Positions 10,466-23,019 of a stretch of 64,000 nucleotides of DNA are shown here, piece by piece. Numbering within the stretch: the first letter of the stretch is position 1; every line of letters starts with the position of its first letter. The notes below the pieces were generated by a model. It was not told where the DNA came from. It worked only from the letters and a program-made list of their open reading frames with translations, and did no database searches. A program made the translations under genes and the position numbers. This stretch comes from Agaricus subrufescens (lineage: Eukaryota > Basidiomycota > Agaricomycetes > Agaricales > Agaricaceae). The stretch lies in assembly GCA_029945375.1 (NCBI GenBank), contig CM057063.1, positions 1,488,001-1,552,000 on the forward strand. Reading direction: 5' to 3'.

Positions 10466-13400
10466 TTCTTTGCGTTTCCGGTCTCGTGCTTGTTCTTTTT
10501 TTCCTAGTCTACTGCAAGGTCAATCAGCCGACATACTAACATCATCGCCTGCTGTGTGACCTACTCAACTGAGCTGAGGCTTGTTCTTCACGACTTGATT
10601 TAGGTCTGGGCTCAACAAACCTGGTTGTAAACTGTCGTCAACATCTGGCAAATACACATAGTGTATGTCACACCTGAGGCTTGGGGTTTCAGCGCTGAAT
10701 TCACTGCTTTTGATCCTGTGTTGCTCTACTATCCCGCTCCCTTCGTTTTGACCTACTCTTGAAGATAGCGACAGTTGACAAAGGCAAACTAGAGTGCTTG
10801 GTCTAACTTAATCAGTCACATGTAGTCTTTTCTTGCCCGAAGCTAGGCTATTCTGCAGAATTTGGACTCACTACAACGCTGTGATGTTATTCCTTGGTTT
10901 ACCCCGAAGAACGTACTGTTAGGGCAAATGTGGGCAGCAACGCTACCTTGGTGGTGGTATGCGGCAACGAGAAGGTGGTAGAGAAGGTAGATTCAGTACG
11001 TTGGCTTGTTGTTGGCTCGTTTTGTCCTTAAGGATAGCAATACTGTATGTCCAGACAAAGCTCATAATTGAGGTTTCACGTGGGGCTTATATAATATATC
11101 ATTGTTCTCCAAGGTCTGAACAGTGAAGAGACCATGACTCCTACACAGCGCACCCATATTGGTTCCCAAACATGTGAAAATTATGGTAAAAATACATTGT
11201 AGTCCTCTGAACGAGTATTTGGTCTGCTTTGCCAAACGTGTAATCTGGTTGAGTCGGCTGTGTACTACTGAGCTGTGTCAATCCTTGTTTTGTTATGCTT
11301 TGCCTTTACTAAGGTTGTCAGCGAAGCAGTGGTTTGAATGAATCAACCAATGAGGGCCTGATTCATTCATAAGTAGCATTGGATTCCCGCATCTGGAGGC
11401 AGGGAGGAGCAAAATCCTGGGTTTTCCAGCTCTACTCTAAGACCTCGACACATATAAAGAGATTACTCATCAAAATTAAAAATGTTGATCCGGTCGATTC
11501 TTTTTCAATGCCCAGTGTCGATTCCTATCACTGTACGTGAACGGTATAGTCTTCATGTACACCTATTTGCCTTGGGTCCCTTCCTCGTTTTCCAATAAAA
11601 CTCTGTGACGGCGGGCTTCATATTCAACAAAGTACCGTTTAAACGACGGAGTCGAAGAACGTCCTTGTGAAAAACCCTTAGACTAAAGATACAATTTATG
11701 AGCATTGAGCAATATGTCGCACGCCCAATTGGTCAATCGGAACCAATGCCGATTGACCTTTTAACACCTGATTTGAGCTCAAGAATGAGCGTACTGAATT
11801 GAATGTGGTTCTATGTACTTCGTTAACTCGGAGTTGCGAGGCTGTTTAGATCTGTCTTGACTAGATCCCGGCGGGTTAGGGCAACGACACTGACAACATC
11901 CCAGTAACTTGGCCGTTCTTGAACATTCATAAACAATCAATCGGGCTGATTGATCTTTTATTGAACTAGCTCCGAACGATTCAAACTACATGCAGCCATT
12001 AATAAGTATCATGCTCAGCTGAATTTGGTTCTTAGAAACCAAGCCAAAGAAAATTATCAAACTTAACTGCATCACACGGAGTGTACACTCACAAGGATGG
12101 AACACGATTGCTCCGGAATCTGGATTACGCGACGCTTAAGCACGGGCCGAGGTACATTTAGATGTGACGAGTACACGAATAGACATCAGGTTTAAAAGCG
12201 GAGAGAGAAGGCGAGAGTGTGTTAGTCTCAGTATTCGTCATCCCACTGTCATGTAACGCCGAGTTGGAGAGATGCCTAGTACGAAGTAGTGCTCGTGGCG
12301 TTAGTACTCACTGGATCAAATCGAGTCGGAATCATTCCCCCTGTTTGAGTAAAATTCACGCTGGGCTACCAGATGCGGGCCTACCCCCAGAAGCAAGTGG
12401 AACAGCGCGTTAGGATCCAGGGCACACAATTGAGTGGATCTGGTAGGAATCCGGTGACAGGATAAATAGTTTACTGATATCGTGATTCTTTTGTTTGCAA
12501 ATGTTGGTAGAGCCGGATATAGCACGATAACGGAATGATTAATGGCTCCTGTGTTGGACTGGCTCAGTGCTTGAACAGAGGTTGCCAATAATGGTGTCTC
12601 TTCCAAATATAATGCTCGTCTCACGCCATTACTTGTGTTGTCCAATAACTTATCATGACCTAGCTCTCTGTGTCAAACGTTCAACAATCGTCTGCCAAGA
12701 GGGATCTCGTATCATCAAGTGAACCAAGGAGTATCGGAAATCAACGAGCAGGACTCGGACGCTCTTTATTCCTCCTTAGGTGTCTCTTGTAATTTATCTC
12801 CTTTCTCCAGGGTTCACCTTCTTACTCAGCTCGGAAATCATCTTTCCACAAATTCGTGGTTTTGTTCTGGGGAGCGGGAAACTCCGTACTCGACAACCGT
12901 TTCATAAACCCCAACACATTCACCTGTCAAACAGAAACCGCGGAAGCTTGATGATCATGGCGCGCAGGCACCATCCATGGAAATATAGCAACTTTATGCT
13001 AGCCTAAACTCTCATTCGGCACTCGGGAAGAGGTGGTACGGCCAGGTAACTTCCATCACTATAAACAAGTAAGCAGTTTTTCCACCCATTCTTTCTGAAA
13101 CGCCTGGGATGACATTGACAAGTAATAAAGTATTCGCTTCCCAAAATGAAAGAGACCGCACCGAGAGGGAAAGTGGATCTGGGGCCGGACGAAACGGCTG
13201 TGGCTTACTTTCAGGGTAATCTTGACGGAGAAGAGCCTTTCAAACTTCATCATCGCCAAATGAATCGCAAGTGCAGGGGTCTTCATGATCAGGCCTTATC
13301 AGGATGCATGCCCTAGCGGTGAGAACCATCTAACTTCATCGATCTTTCATGACGCGTTCGGGTCGGTACGACCACAAACGGGTAGAGTCGAATGAAGAAC

Positions 13401-14709
13401 CTTAGGCAGCTGGGAATTTCCGAAGGAGAGCGCCTTGTTCTGGTCAGGTTCTGGTACTGTCACCCCTGGAACATTCCTTTATACCGCTTTCATCCCCCTT
13501 CATCAAGCCACTCCTCTCATGCACGCAGCCCCACTGTGCATGCAAAACCAATTACGCGGTGTCATCCTCTTTTTCAATGAACTATAATCCAAGATTAGGA
13601 TGCGGAAGCGCAGAGTTTGCCTGATTTCGGGGGGTCGAATATGGAAACAGCAAAGTTCCAACTCTAAACGTGCCCACAGAGCCGAATCCGGCAACTTGGC
13701 TGTAAGGAAGGAGTCCATCACGTTCCCAGGGCTCATGCGATTAGTTGATGCGTGGTTGGGTTCTGTTTTTTCATATTAGTGTTTCATGAGCTTTTGCCGC
13801 CTGCGTTCGTACTGGTACGTAACTCGTAACTTTAAATGTATGACGACTATTGCTTATGCCATGATTACTTCAGGGTTGCTAGACTACCAAAAGTACTACT
13901 GTCCGGGTTTTCGCTCCGCGATCACCAGTCATTGGCATTGTAGTAACTGACTTTTCCCTTTCTCGACAAGCCCTCGCGAAAGTCGCTTTTCTTCGTTTTA
14001 GGGGGCAGTTTCTCGAACCAAGGAAACATTACGTTCAAACCCACGGAAAGCTCTTAGTCTCTTTCTTGTTGTCTTGGAAGATGCATCTGCATTGCATCAG
14101 CCCAGAGGACCCTTCATGTGCTATCGGAGATTTCCTGGCGATTGTCTTTCCTTTACAAACGAAGGGAAAGTTTCTCGCAGGTGCCGAGAAGTTTTTCGCT
14201 CGCAAAAGACGTAAGCGCTATATTCAGACTTGCGCCATTTGGTCTAAGTGGCCAGAGATTGGTATTCCCGAATTATGCCGCCAGGGAATTACCCCATGAG
14301 TCTATAGATCGCGGAACTAGCCAAGGTTTAACGGTGTGTGTCCCTTATGCGGTTAAATGTGAATAGAGTCACTAAATTAGAAAATAAGGGGAATCGTCCT
14401 GCGGAACCCTAAAATGCCGTCTGTCTTTCTCGTCAAATTGCGAAAAGCACCAATAAATAAAGTTATCGCGGCCATTGACGAGACACGACGATGGCCGAGC
14501 TGGCGGTTCGCGTTTCATGTTATTTTAGGCCCTTGGGTCGCATATTCAATTGGTAGATCTAGTACCAAACCGGAAACGTGAATCAAAGGAGCGACGAAAA
14601 AGAGTAGCAACAAGTGCCTGGTTCAATAGCATTGGCTAAAAACATTGACATTGAAAGTCTGAAGAAATCGACAGCTCGAATAGGACAATATCCTGGGGTT
14701 TACGCTTCT
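10466..14709. other. Long gene-poor region
   Basis: About 4.2 kb in which no open frame looks like a real exon on either strand. Composition is mixed and there are no long tandem repeats. The only structure I could point to is a pair of short inverted repeats near 11.73-11.96 kb. It may be decayed repeat sequence or long intergenic DNA; I cannot tell which. Confidence 0.45.
11731..11758. repeat. Perfect 10-bp inverted repeat (hairpin)
   Basis: GGTCAATCGG and CCGATTGACC are perfectly complementary arms around an 8-base loop, followed by TTTT. A related but weaker structure (AATCA...TGATT, also followed by CTTTT) lies near 11935-11955. Function unknown; possibly a relic of a small repeat. Confidence 0.5.
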
Positions 14710-14718
14710 TATATATAG
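14709..14718 (+). promoter_or_regulatory. TATA box of the 76-aa gene
   Basis: TTATATATAG lies about 60-68 bp upstream of the ATG at 14778, a normal fungal TATA-to-start distance. Confidence 0.6.
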
Positions 14719-14777
14719 AGCTCTGAACATCCTGGTCGACGCTTGGACAGTGAACCTCTCATCCGCACCGTTTCACA

Positions 14778-15073
14778 ATGTCATCATCCGTAAGCCTCCC
14801 TTCCCTCTCTAGCGGCCTCTATCCCTGACTTATCTCTTGATATCTGTATCCCAGAATGCACCTCTTGCCAGAATCCCCGCCCGAAGGAAAATTTTCGTCA
14901 TCTCCTTACCTCCCGCCACGTCCGGGGAACTCTCACCGCTGAGTGAGAGTACCTCCTTACCACCTGTGCCATTCGAGAGGGGCGCTACAAATGACGGCGG
15001 GCAAACGGTCGGACATATTGGTAGTAATACAGGAACCTCCAACCCGAACGCCAATGCATCCAATGGGCACTAA
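14778..15073 (+). CDS. Small two-exon protein, unknown function
   Basis: Exon 1 (14778-14789) encodes only MSSS. A 65-bp GT-AG intron (14790-14854) follows, then exon 2 (14855-15073), giving 76 aa. Support comes from a TATA box at the right distance, consensus splice sites (GTAAGC, CCCAG) and a frame that stays open only after splicing. The product starts NAPLARIPARRKIFVISLPP, then becomes Ser/Pro-rich and ends in an Asn/Gly/Ser-rich tail (SNPNANASNGH). There is no C-terminal CaaX box, so it is not a typical mating pheromone. It has no signal peptide or membrane segment. I do not recognise the family. Confidence 0.5.
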
Positions 15074-15784
15074 TGAATAGAAGCGTAATAGCTTGGTGGG
15101 TCGTGCTGCCGCTTTATGTGTAAGGAAAACGCCAACTTGAACTCCCCACAGATAACTCTTTCTAGCGTAGCTAAGCGTTTGTCAAGCCCACCGCCGGTGA
15201 TACTGTACCGCTGATTAATCATCTTCAATTGAGTCGGTTCTGTATTTTAAGCCCTGGATATCTTTTCGGTCCGTTTGTAGAAGTTGACGTGTCAATGCTA
15301 TAATAAATGTATCTGTCTTCAGAAGTGGCAAGAACGGCGATTGCGGAGATATAAAATTCGTTTGTGGATTAGGAAAATAACTAAGGCGATCAACAAACGT
15401 GTATATCGTCTGAGAGCGACCACTGCATAATACAGAACCTACTATCCCACAGAGATCAGTGTCATGCGTGAGAGCTCTTCAAACGAAAGAGCCCATTACT
15501 CATGTTAGTAGCAACGGCACAGCCCATATTCGGCTTGAGTCGGACGAGTTCAAGTAACATGCTACATGTCATTTAAGCACCTGTCACCCTTTTGTTTTTT
15601 GTTTTTGGTGGGAGTTTGGTATCTGGGAATACCAACAGAGTCTAGGCTCCATACCAAATGGAGTCGTGCTCCTTAGCCAACTATAAACTGAGATGATGTT
15701 CGTCCCCCGTGGAAAAATGAACTACTGCACGCGATAACTCTATTCGACTGATGTCACGCGTATGTTTGCTTTTGTTACCCAGAT
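15074..15784. other. Intergenic, no gene seen
   Basis: 711 bp upstream of the RNase H2 gene, with T-rich stretches near 15590-15606. No coding or RNA signal recognised. The bases TTACCCAG just before the ATG could be the acceptor of a 5' UTR intron. Confidence 0.4.
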
Positions 15785-16969
15785 ATGACTGAACTCGTTC
15801 CATCCACCCCAGGACCCTCGGCTCCACTATCGGAATCATACACTTATCATTCACCGACGCCAACTGCGAAGGGACCCTACTTTTTGGGCGTCGATGAGGC
15901 CGGCCGTGGGCCAGTATTAGGCCCATTAGTATACGGGGTTGCGTATTGTCCAGTTTCATTCAAAGATGATCTAGAGGGAATGGGGTTTAGAGGTCAGTTT
16001 ATTCTCGTTCGTTCGCGGAATGACGACGTGTTCCTGATGCACTAGGAACCTAGACTCTAAAATTCTGACTGTTGAGAAACGATCGTCATTACTGGATACC
16101 CTTAGTTCGGAACCTTCGAACCTGGCGTGGTCCGTACGTGTAATTTGGTGAGGTTTCGAGCCAAAGCCACGAGGCTGTTCGTTGATCGTGTAGTCCAGCC
16201 CACAAGCGATATCGAGTGGCATGATGAAACGTCCACCAACCAATCTCAATCAACAATCACGGGAGGCAACCGTCCTGCTGATCCAGGAAACGCTTGCGAA
16301 GGGCATTGAGCTGACGGAGGTCCGTACTAGTGCATCAGGTCATCAATGAAGTTATAATGATGTGACAACACCTATGGATTACAGGTGTATGTTGACGCCT
16401 TAGGAAACACGACAACCTATGAGAAAGACCTTTCTGATTTATTTCCAGGCATAGCCTTCACAGTCACGACGAAAGCGGACTCCAAATTCCCAATCGTAGG
16501 AGCTGCCAGTATTGCCGCTAAAGTCACGAGAGATGCATGCATTGAAAACTGGCACTTTGAAGAGCTCGTCGGGAATGATCAAGTCGAGTGGAGTAACACA
16601 TTTGGATCCGGATACCCTTCTGGTTAATCATTCATCGGTCACCGTTTAATGCCACCGGCACTGAAACCTTTTTAAAATAGATCCAAATACCCAAGCCTGG
16701 TTGAGGGACAATATTGAACCGACCTTTGGCTTTCCCAAGGTGGTTCGCTTTTCTTGGGCCACGGTCAAGGTTTTGCTCGAGAAGCATGGGCATCCTGTCA
16801 AATGGTATGAGCACTGATAACTTAGTTTTATTGTGTCTGAACGAAAATTTACAGGTCAGACGAGGGACAAGCCTCACTGCTCAAAGCGTTTGAATCGGGA
16901 AAAGGACTGGATAAGGACCGGTGTATGGTTACAAAAGATCTTCAAATAAGCAGCATCAATGCATTGTAA
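15785..16969 (+). CDS. RNH201: Ribonuclease H2 catalytic subunit A
   Basis: Removes single ribonucleotides from DNA and the RNA strand of RNA:DNA hybrids in the nucleus, as part of the three-subunit RNase H2. Six exons (15785-15992, 16054-16147, 16199-16319, 16385-16622, 16681-16804, 16855-16969) splice to exactly 300 codons, the usual length. Catalytic motifs are intact: [19 protein letters not shown] with the first Asp and Glu, YVDALG with the third acid, and the later [23 protein letters not shown] segment with the fourth Asp and the type 2 SIAAKVTRD signature. The C-terminal [14 protein letters not shown] and RFSWATVK blocks are also present. The gene converges on SNU66, with 92 bp between stops. 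Confidence 0.95.
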
Positions 16970-17061
16970 AGTAACGATATATACCACATTTAATGCATGA
17001 TATCTCGATAGACGAATGATGTGGAGTGAGAGGAAGTGATGACATAAAGAAGAATTGACAA

Positions 17062-19930
17062 CTATCGTCTCTTTGGGTTTGGAGAACCCATGGGTTCTTC
17101 TGTTGCCTTTCGCTTGGCACCGAAGCCAATGGTTAATTTGCTTCTTTCTCCTGGGACAGGCGTTCCCCCTTGGGAAGGTGTTTCGACGGCAGTGGAAGAT
17201 ATTCGCGAAAACCCAGGTTTAGGCGCTGGTGATCCTGATGCACTATGTGAAAAACTCGACGGTCCCGGACTGCCGCCGTTGGTAAGCGATTGCATCTGTG
17301 GGACAGGGACTGTCATGAATCCGGCTTCTTGCTTCGCTAATGCACTTTTGCCTTCTCGCTTCTTCTTGGTCTTCTCTGTCTTGCCTTTGGCAAGTGGCTG
17401 GGCATCCAAAAATTCGGCGGCCTGTGGCACAGCCCTGACAGCACCATCAACATCGAAATAATGGCCGGAGTAAAAGAAGGTACTTACCCCCTGTTACCGA
17501 CAGAGAGCACGAAGTGTGCTTGGCCGGCTTTCTCCTGACGTTGTTGAAATGCCTTGTTCATACTGAGTGGTGTATCTCCGCTAGCCATCGCTTCTTTCTT
17601 TTTTTCTTCCGCAATCTTCTTCAGTCTCTTTTCCGTCTTCATCTTCCCCGACCCCTTCCCGTGGAATTTGTGCGATAAAGCTTTCCACGCTTCTTTCGGT
17701 GTCAACTGCCGACCGAACTCATCATAGTAGACAATGTTGACATCCGGCTTGTAATCCTTAAACATGTCCAGATTTTCGCGTGCTTCCTGTTGATCACGTA
17801 GCCGGTTTTCATACTCGCGCTGCGCCTGATCCTTGTTGCCTCCGCGTGAGTGAAGACGCTCCAACTCCCGCTGAGCGACACGTTGGCGCATGCTTGCGAG
17901 CCAAAGATCTCGCTGTAGCTGAACCTTTTCACGTTCCTGCTGACCTGCGGCGGGCTGCGCAAGGATACCTTGCTGCCTAAGGATATTAAGAGTGGAAGCC
18001 ATACCCGAACCAAATGTTTGTTCAGCCGAAGTACCAACGGTATCGTCGTTAGCGGCGGCTTCTTCGGCTTCGGTAGCCTTAATGGCATGTTCAATCTCGT
18101 TGAGCATCGCCATGTCATAATCCTCGGTTTCCTCATCTTTTACCGATATCTCCCCCGTCTCCAATTCATCAATAGCCACGTCTCCGGGAACCATGGATAT
18201 ATCTCTCGAGGCAGACCGCTCCTTCTTCTGTTCTGACCGGGCGGGTGGTACAGATTGCTCTTGAGGTTCTGATTTAGGCTCCTCCGTGAAGTGCAGTCCA
18301 ACAGACCGCACGAATTCTGAGGTGTCATCGAATGTCAACCCTTTGTCTTCTTCAGTCTTCACACCTTTTAGTTCAGCTGACGCTTCTTGAGTCCGTTCTT
18401 CTGCGACTAATGAAAGCGTCAAGCCATGCATGAATGAGGTAGGTAAGCAACTAGGACTTACTCTTTTTCGCAAGTTCTTCAGGTGAAAGTTTCTTCGATT
18501 TGGTTAATTTCGCTCGACGAGAACGTGCCAATGCAGCCTGCAGTTCATCATCATCTACGAAATTGGCGTTCAAGTCACGCTCTCTTTGTATCGGCACTAT
18601 AGGCTTCTCGTCGACTTCCATGCTGTTAGGATCGATCGGCTCTAGTTGATCGATCGTTCGCCGAGAAGAGCGCTTTTTTTTCGACTGAAAACAAGATATG
18701 TACGGTGCATCAACAATTGAATTGGTTTGCTTACCTTAACCTTCTTAAAGCTGACCTCGCCTTCTTTCTTGTAGTCGGAAATATCGAGATTCTCTTGATT
18801 AACGCACATCAGGACAAATGCAAGACGATAAAAAAGACGGACCCACTAATATAATCAATGGAAAGTAGGGACTTGTTAACGGCGGCAGCGGCAGCTTGTT
18901 GTTCTTCCTCCTGTTTAGTCCTTTTTGACACAACAGCGGACCCCAGCCGAAAACCCTGACGAAATAATGTAAACTTCACACAAACATAGAAGAGAGCACT
19001 CACGGAATCCTGAGGACCCTCAAGGTCTTCATCATATTTAGCGAGGACAGACTTCTTCAAACCTAGGCTGCCCTCTTTAAATTCATCGTCATCGTAGCCT
19101 GTGTAATCACGGCGTTTGATCTTCAAGTCTTGATTCTTTTGTCGCCTTTCCTCTTCCGCCATCTCTACGTTCTGAAGCTCGTCCTCTAGCGATGCATAGG
19201 TCAGCCTATATGTTTCATCAAAGACACCGAAACCGACCTTCGTTATCGAGTATGCGACTATCTTTGAGAGTAAGTATACGAGCTTCACCATCGTCTAGCG
19301 TGTCGAAGTCATGGCTGACTTTCAGCCCCTCGAGGTCACCTAAGAGAAAAGGATCAGGTAAAGAGACCTGGTTACTTTAGATTCAGACGCACGCTCAGTA
19401 TACTCGGCCAGGAACACCTTGTCCATCTGTTCCAGTTCTTCCTGCCTCTTCTTGGCGAGCTCTTTCTCTTTCTTTTTGCTTCGTTTTATCCATTTTAAAG
19501 TGCTGTCGACATCACCATCTGCATCACCGAGCGTTGCACCCTTGAGTGAAGCATGGAGTGCTTGACGATTTCGTACCCTGGAAGGTGTGCATAAGCATTT
19601 GGCTTCTCGCTATCGTCGTCGCCTATGGAGTCCACGAACGGACATGGAAGTGACTGTGCGACGACAAATGATTAGTACTTACTTGGCTATTGAATCAGCG
19701 ATCCTTCTGGAAATAAAGAGAAAACGACATTAGTTTACTTCAGCGAAACGCATAGAAGCATACTTTGTTTCCCGCTCCTTCGTCTCTGCATCACGGCGCT
19801 TCTTGTAGTTGTCCTCCGCCTGTTGGTCTTTGTCGTCGGCCGGAGCCTTGTCCTCGGTCAAGGGTTTGAGGCCCAACGAGATACGGATCTTGTTGGTCTC
19901 TTCCAAGCTAATGCTTTCTTCCATCGACAT
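17062..19930 (-). CDS. SNU66: U4/U6.U5 tri-snRNP-associated protein, SNU66/SART1 family
   Basis: Spliceosome component needed to bring the tri-snRNP into the assembling spliceosome. It is a multi-exon minus-strand gene of about 800 aa. The N-terminus SISLEETNKIRISLGLKPL is the SART1 signature. Middle blocks include GDLEGLKVSHDFDTLDDGE, LKKSVLAKYDEDLEG and AVNKSLLSIDYI. The largest exon (about 17490-18410) holds the most conserved region: FGRQLTPKEAWKALSHKFHG, then KGSGKMKTEKRLKK and SGDTPL. A last exon (17062-17440) encodes a Lys/Ser/Pro-rich tail ending in a basic PNPKRR. Charged coiled-coil stretches (residues around QREREK, AQREYENRLRDQQEAREN) are typical. The start ATG is the complement of 19928-19930. 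Confidence 0.9.
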
Positions 19931-22530
19931 TGAGGCAGAGAGGGCCGTGCAGGTCTGAGTGCTGAATGCGAATGATGGCGCGAGGCAGTGGTTGGTCTAT
20001 TACGTCAGCACCCTCCGTGTTTTCCCTCTAACCACGCCCAAATGCTGTCTCCGTTTCGCCAATCCTATCGTTATCTTGTGCGTGAAATGTGAACGCCGTC
20101 GCGTTTTTTCTTACTCTCTAACTCATGCAATGCAGCAACGCCTGGCTCACGAAAGCCCTGTCATCTACTACTCTTTAGTAATCGGGACTGTTGGCCCGGT
20201 GTTGGCTGTGGTGGTTCCTTCCATTCGCGAAAGCTATGGCTACAGGCGGTCGGATATGATTCCAACGACGTATCCCCGTGCGTGCCCTCTGACATTTGAC
20301 TGCGTATCCCAGTTTTAATGGAGGGTTCCCAACAGTTCCTAACCGACCTCGGAGACCCGTACAAGGTTATGAAGACGAGTAGTCAAATGCTCCAGGCATT
20401 TCAATAGCGGCACTGGGGCGAAGCTGTGGCATTCTAAGTTTCGCAATAGAGGGGCTTCCCGTAGTCAATCTCTGGAATTCAATAATCTATATTTTGACTC
20501 TCGTCCAGGCAGCTTACTCGTCGTCCATCTCTCCCGGCTTTCTGGTCTCTGCCTCGTGTGTGTGACATCCCCGTATACTCCGCTCAAGCAACTACATGAA
20601 GGCCTCGTTGGCGCTGTGTCGTGCAAATAGCAATCCGAACTTGCGAGATACCCGAGGTTGATTGATCCTATATCACCATAGCGGGTTCAAGCAGAGCAAG
20701 CTGCCCCAAATATTCAATGCTTCTAACTGGTTCTAACTGGAGGCTTCTCAGAGCCGGCGGGGAGGCTGCGATGAAGATCTTGAATTCGACGTAGGCAAAT
20801 CAAGATAAGCCCCAGGCCACCAAAGTTTGTCAATGTTGAATTTGAATTGAGAGAAGTCTGCTACTCCACAAATGCATCATCATCTCATATCTAAGTCAAA
20901 AAAAAAAAAAAAAACTTCGCTGTGTCCGAATACACCTCTCCCTGTGACATAGAAGACATATACGGTTGGTACCAAACATCTTTGACGCAGCATCTACCCT
21001 GCATGTTGCTCATATAGGGTCCAACGGCACAATCCAATCAGGATTCCCTCGCAACTTGCCACAAATCTTTCTCCTTTGGTACTGATGCACGACGTTCAGA
21101 AAAAATAGCTGCACCTACGTGTAAGCAAAACATGCACCCAAGGACTTACCCCGCCGGCACATTAAGTTGATGTGTCAATCTGGAGCTTTATAGAAGGATG
21201 GGCTTTTGCTATTAACCGGTCCGTAACCACCGGATTATTTCCAGTACGGATTTGAGAATAGCAAGCCTTGGGTCGGAATACTCCGACGTGAAATCATGGC
21301 TGAGATGCAGTTGGCTCGCTAAACGGGGACTATTGCGGAAGAATCGCACTCGAAATCTGTCAAAACATGAGATGTATTTTCCTCAGAAGAACGTACCTGT
21401 CTGATATCAATAGACGTATCACTGATGGAGTAGGGGTGTAAGCTGCTTTCAGCTACGAAGTATCAGCAATTGAGGGTACTATTCGACCAAAACGGTACAA
21501 CAAGAAAGCCGACGCGAAATGGAAGTTACCAGCAGTAGCAATTTATCCCAAGATTGCTTTACTTCGACCATCTGAGGAGTCCACTGCGGCTTGTTAGTCT
21601 CTAGTGTACCGGGGACAACGACGGGTCGGTCACGGAAGCGCTGGCCGAGAACGCCAGTAAAGTTTGTCTCCTTCTGGGGTCTCTTGATGATGATTTATCT
21701 ATGTGTCACTTTTGACAGTTGGGAAGGGACAAAAAACCTGTACGTTTGGTGCTTTACTTCGATTGGATGTTGAGTTTTAGGCAAAAGCCGGCGGAGCTAC
21801 CTCGTTTGCTCGTAGTTGTGCGTTGTATTCCTTTTATTCTCGTCGTCTGCGACCGAGTACGTCGAAGTTTACGGGAGCAGAAGACCGAACGTTGGATCCA
21901 GCATAGGATACGGGATAATAGACCTCCATAGAAGATACCTCTCTTGGGGTTAGGACCACGTCTCTTGAAGTCTGCTTGAAGTCCAATCTGATTGGAGCGA
22001 GTTGCCAAGGACATACACCCCACTGACGATGTGAGCGCCATCAGATGCTGTTAGTACGGCGATTGTCGGATTATTAAACACAACGCAAACTCCAGAACAC
22101 AGGACCGGAGGCAAGTCCTTGGTCGTCAACACGGAGTATAGCATGACTTGATGAGATCCTCACGGATGCATGGAGCGCAAGCAGGAGAAAGCAGAGACTA
22201 AGCAACTCGGTATGAATCCACGTTGATCATGTTAAGGAACCGAGGGTCAGTACTAGGAAGTTCAGAAGCACGAACGGGAGCTGTAGACGTTCGAAATTAG
22301 AGGGACCACGATATGATCTACGGGAGACGAGTAGACACTGTAATCGGACAGCACCCAATCGGACAGCAACAGGAAGAGAAAGACGACAAGTCGTACATCG
22401 ACTCAAGTGGCCATATCATAATTTAAGTTATGTAATAGCCTCCGAAAAATCCGGTAGCCACTCAGCCACTTTCATTCCACCTGCTCGCTGTCTTCCAATT
22501 TTCAGCGCACATCACTGATGTGCTATGTAA
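19931..22530. other. Gene-poor region
   Basis: 2.6 kb upstream of SNU66. It holds a 17-A tract near 20898-20914 and an imperfect direct repeat (TTCTAACTGG twice near 20721-20740). No exon-like frames with splice context found. Confidence 0.4.
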
Positions 22531-23019
22531 ATGAACAGTAGTCAGGTACAAAAATACGTATTGACAAGTTACTTTGAAACTCTTGTCATGCTATCTATCT
22601 CAAACGATGTCGCAAGGAGCTCCGAAGTTGGAGCGCTGGAGCGCGGAGTACTTGCGTCCAACCTGATTACTCCCGGGTCTTGGGATCTGGTCATGACCTG
22701 TCTGGATGCAATTCTTTGTGAGCTCCCAGACCATTTTCGGCAGATAACACCATCTGGGAGGGGCGAAAGGGTCAAGATTCACACCAAGTCCTTCAAGGTC
22801 CGTCTCAGCTTGAGCTTGATGGATTCATCAATGTCATATGCACCAGGACCCTTGACATCGCCTGTTAATTCCGTGCCCGAGAGTACAATGACAGCTGACG
22901 ATGGTGCCTTCAAGCCAACAAACTCGTTTCAGCTGGGTTTCAAAATGCCCTCGGTTCTACCGCAAGCACGGGTGAAAAACACTCTGTATTTCAGTTTTAG
23001 AACTATGAAGGTTAGATGA
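22531..23019 (+). CDS. Possible hypothetical protein (weak)
   Basis: A 162-codon uninterrupted frame starting with ATG. The composition is protein-like (EVGALERGVLASNLITPGSW, DAILCELPDHFRQI, TNSFQLGFKMPSVLP) but I recognise no family, and flanking exons are not evident. It could be an exon of an unannotated gene or chance. Low confidence. Confidence 0.2.
   Translation: MNSSQVQKYVLTSYFETLVMLSISNDVARSSEVGALERGVLASNLITPGSWDLVMTCLDAILCELPDHFRQITPSGRGERVKIHTKSFKVRLSLSLMDSSMSYAPGPLTSPVNSVPESTMTADDGAFKPTNSFQLGFKMPSVLPQARVKNTLYFSFRTMKVR

Noticed and set aside
14778..15073. Mating pheromone precursor
   Set aside because: The C-terminus (SNGH) has no CaaX box and no pheromone-type processing motif.
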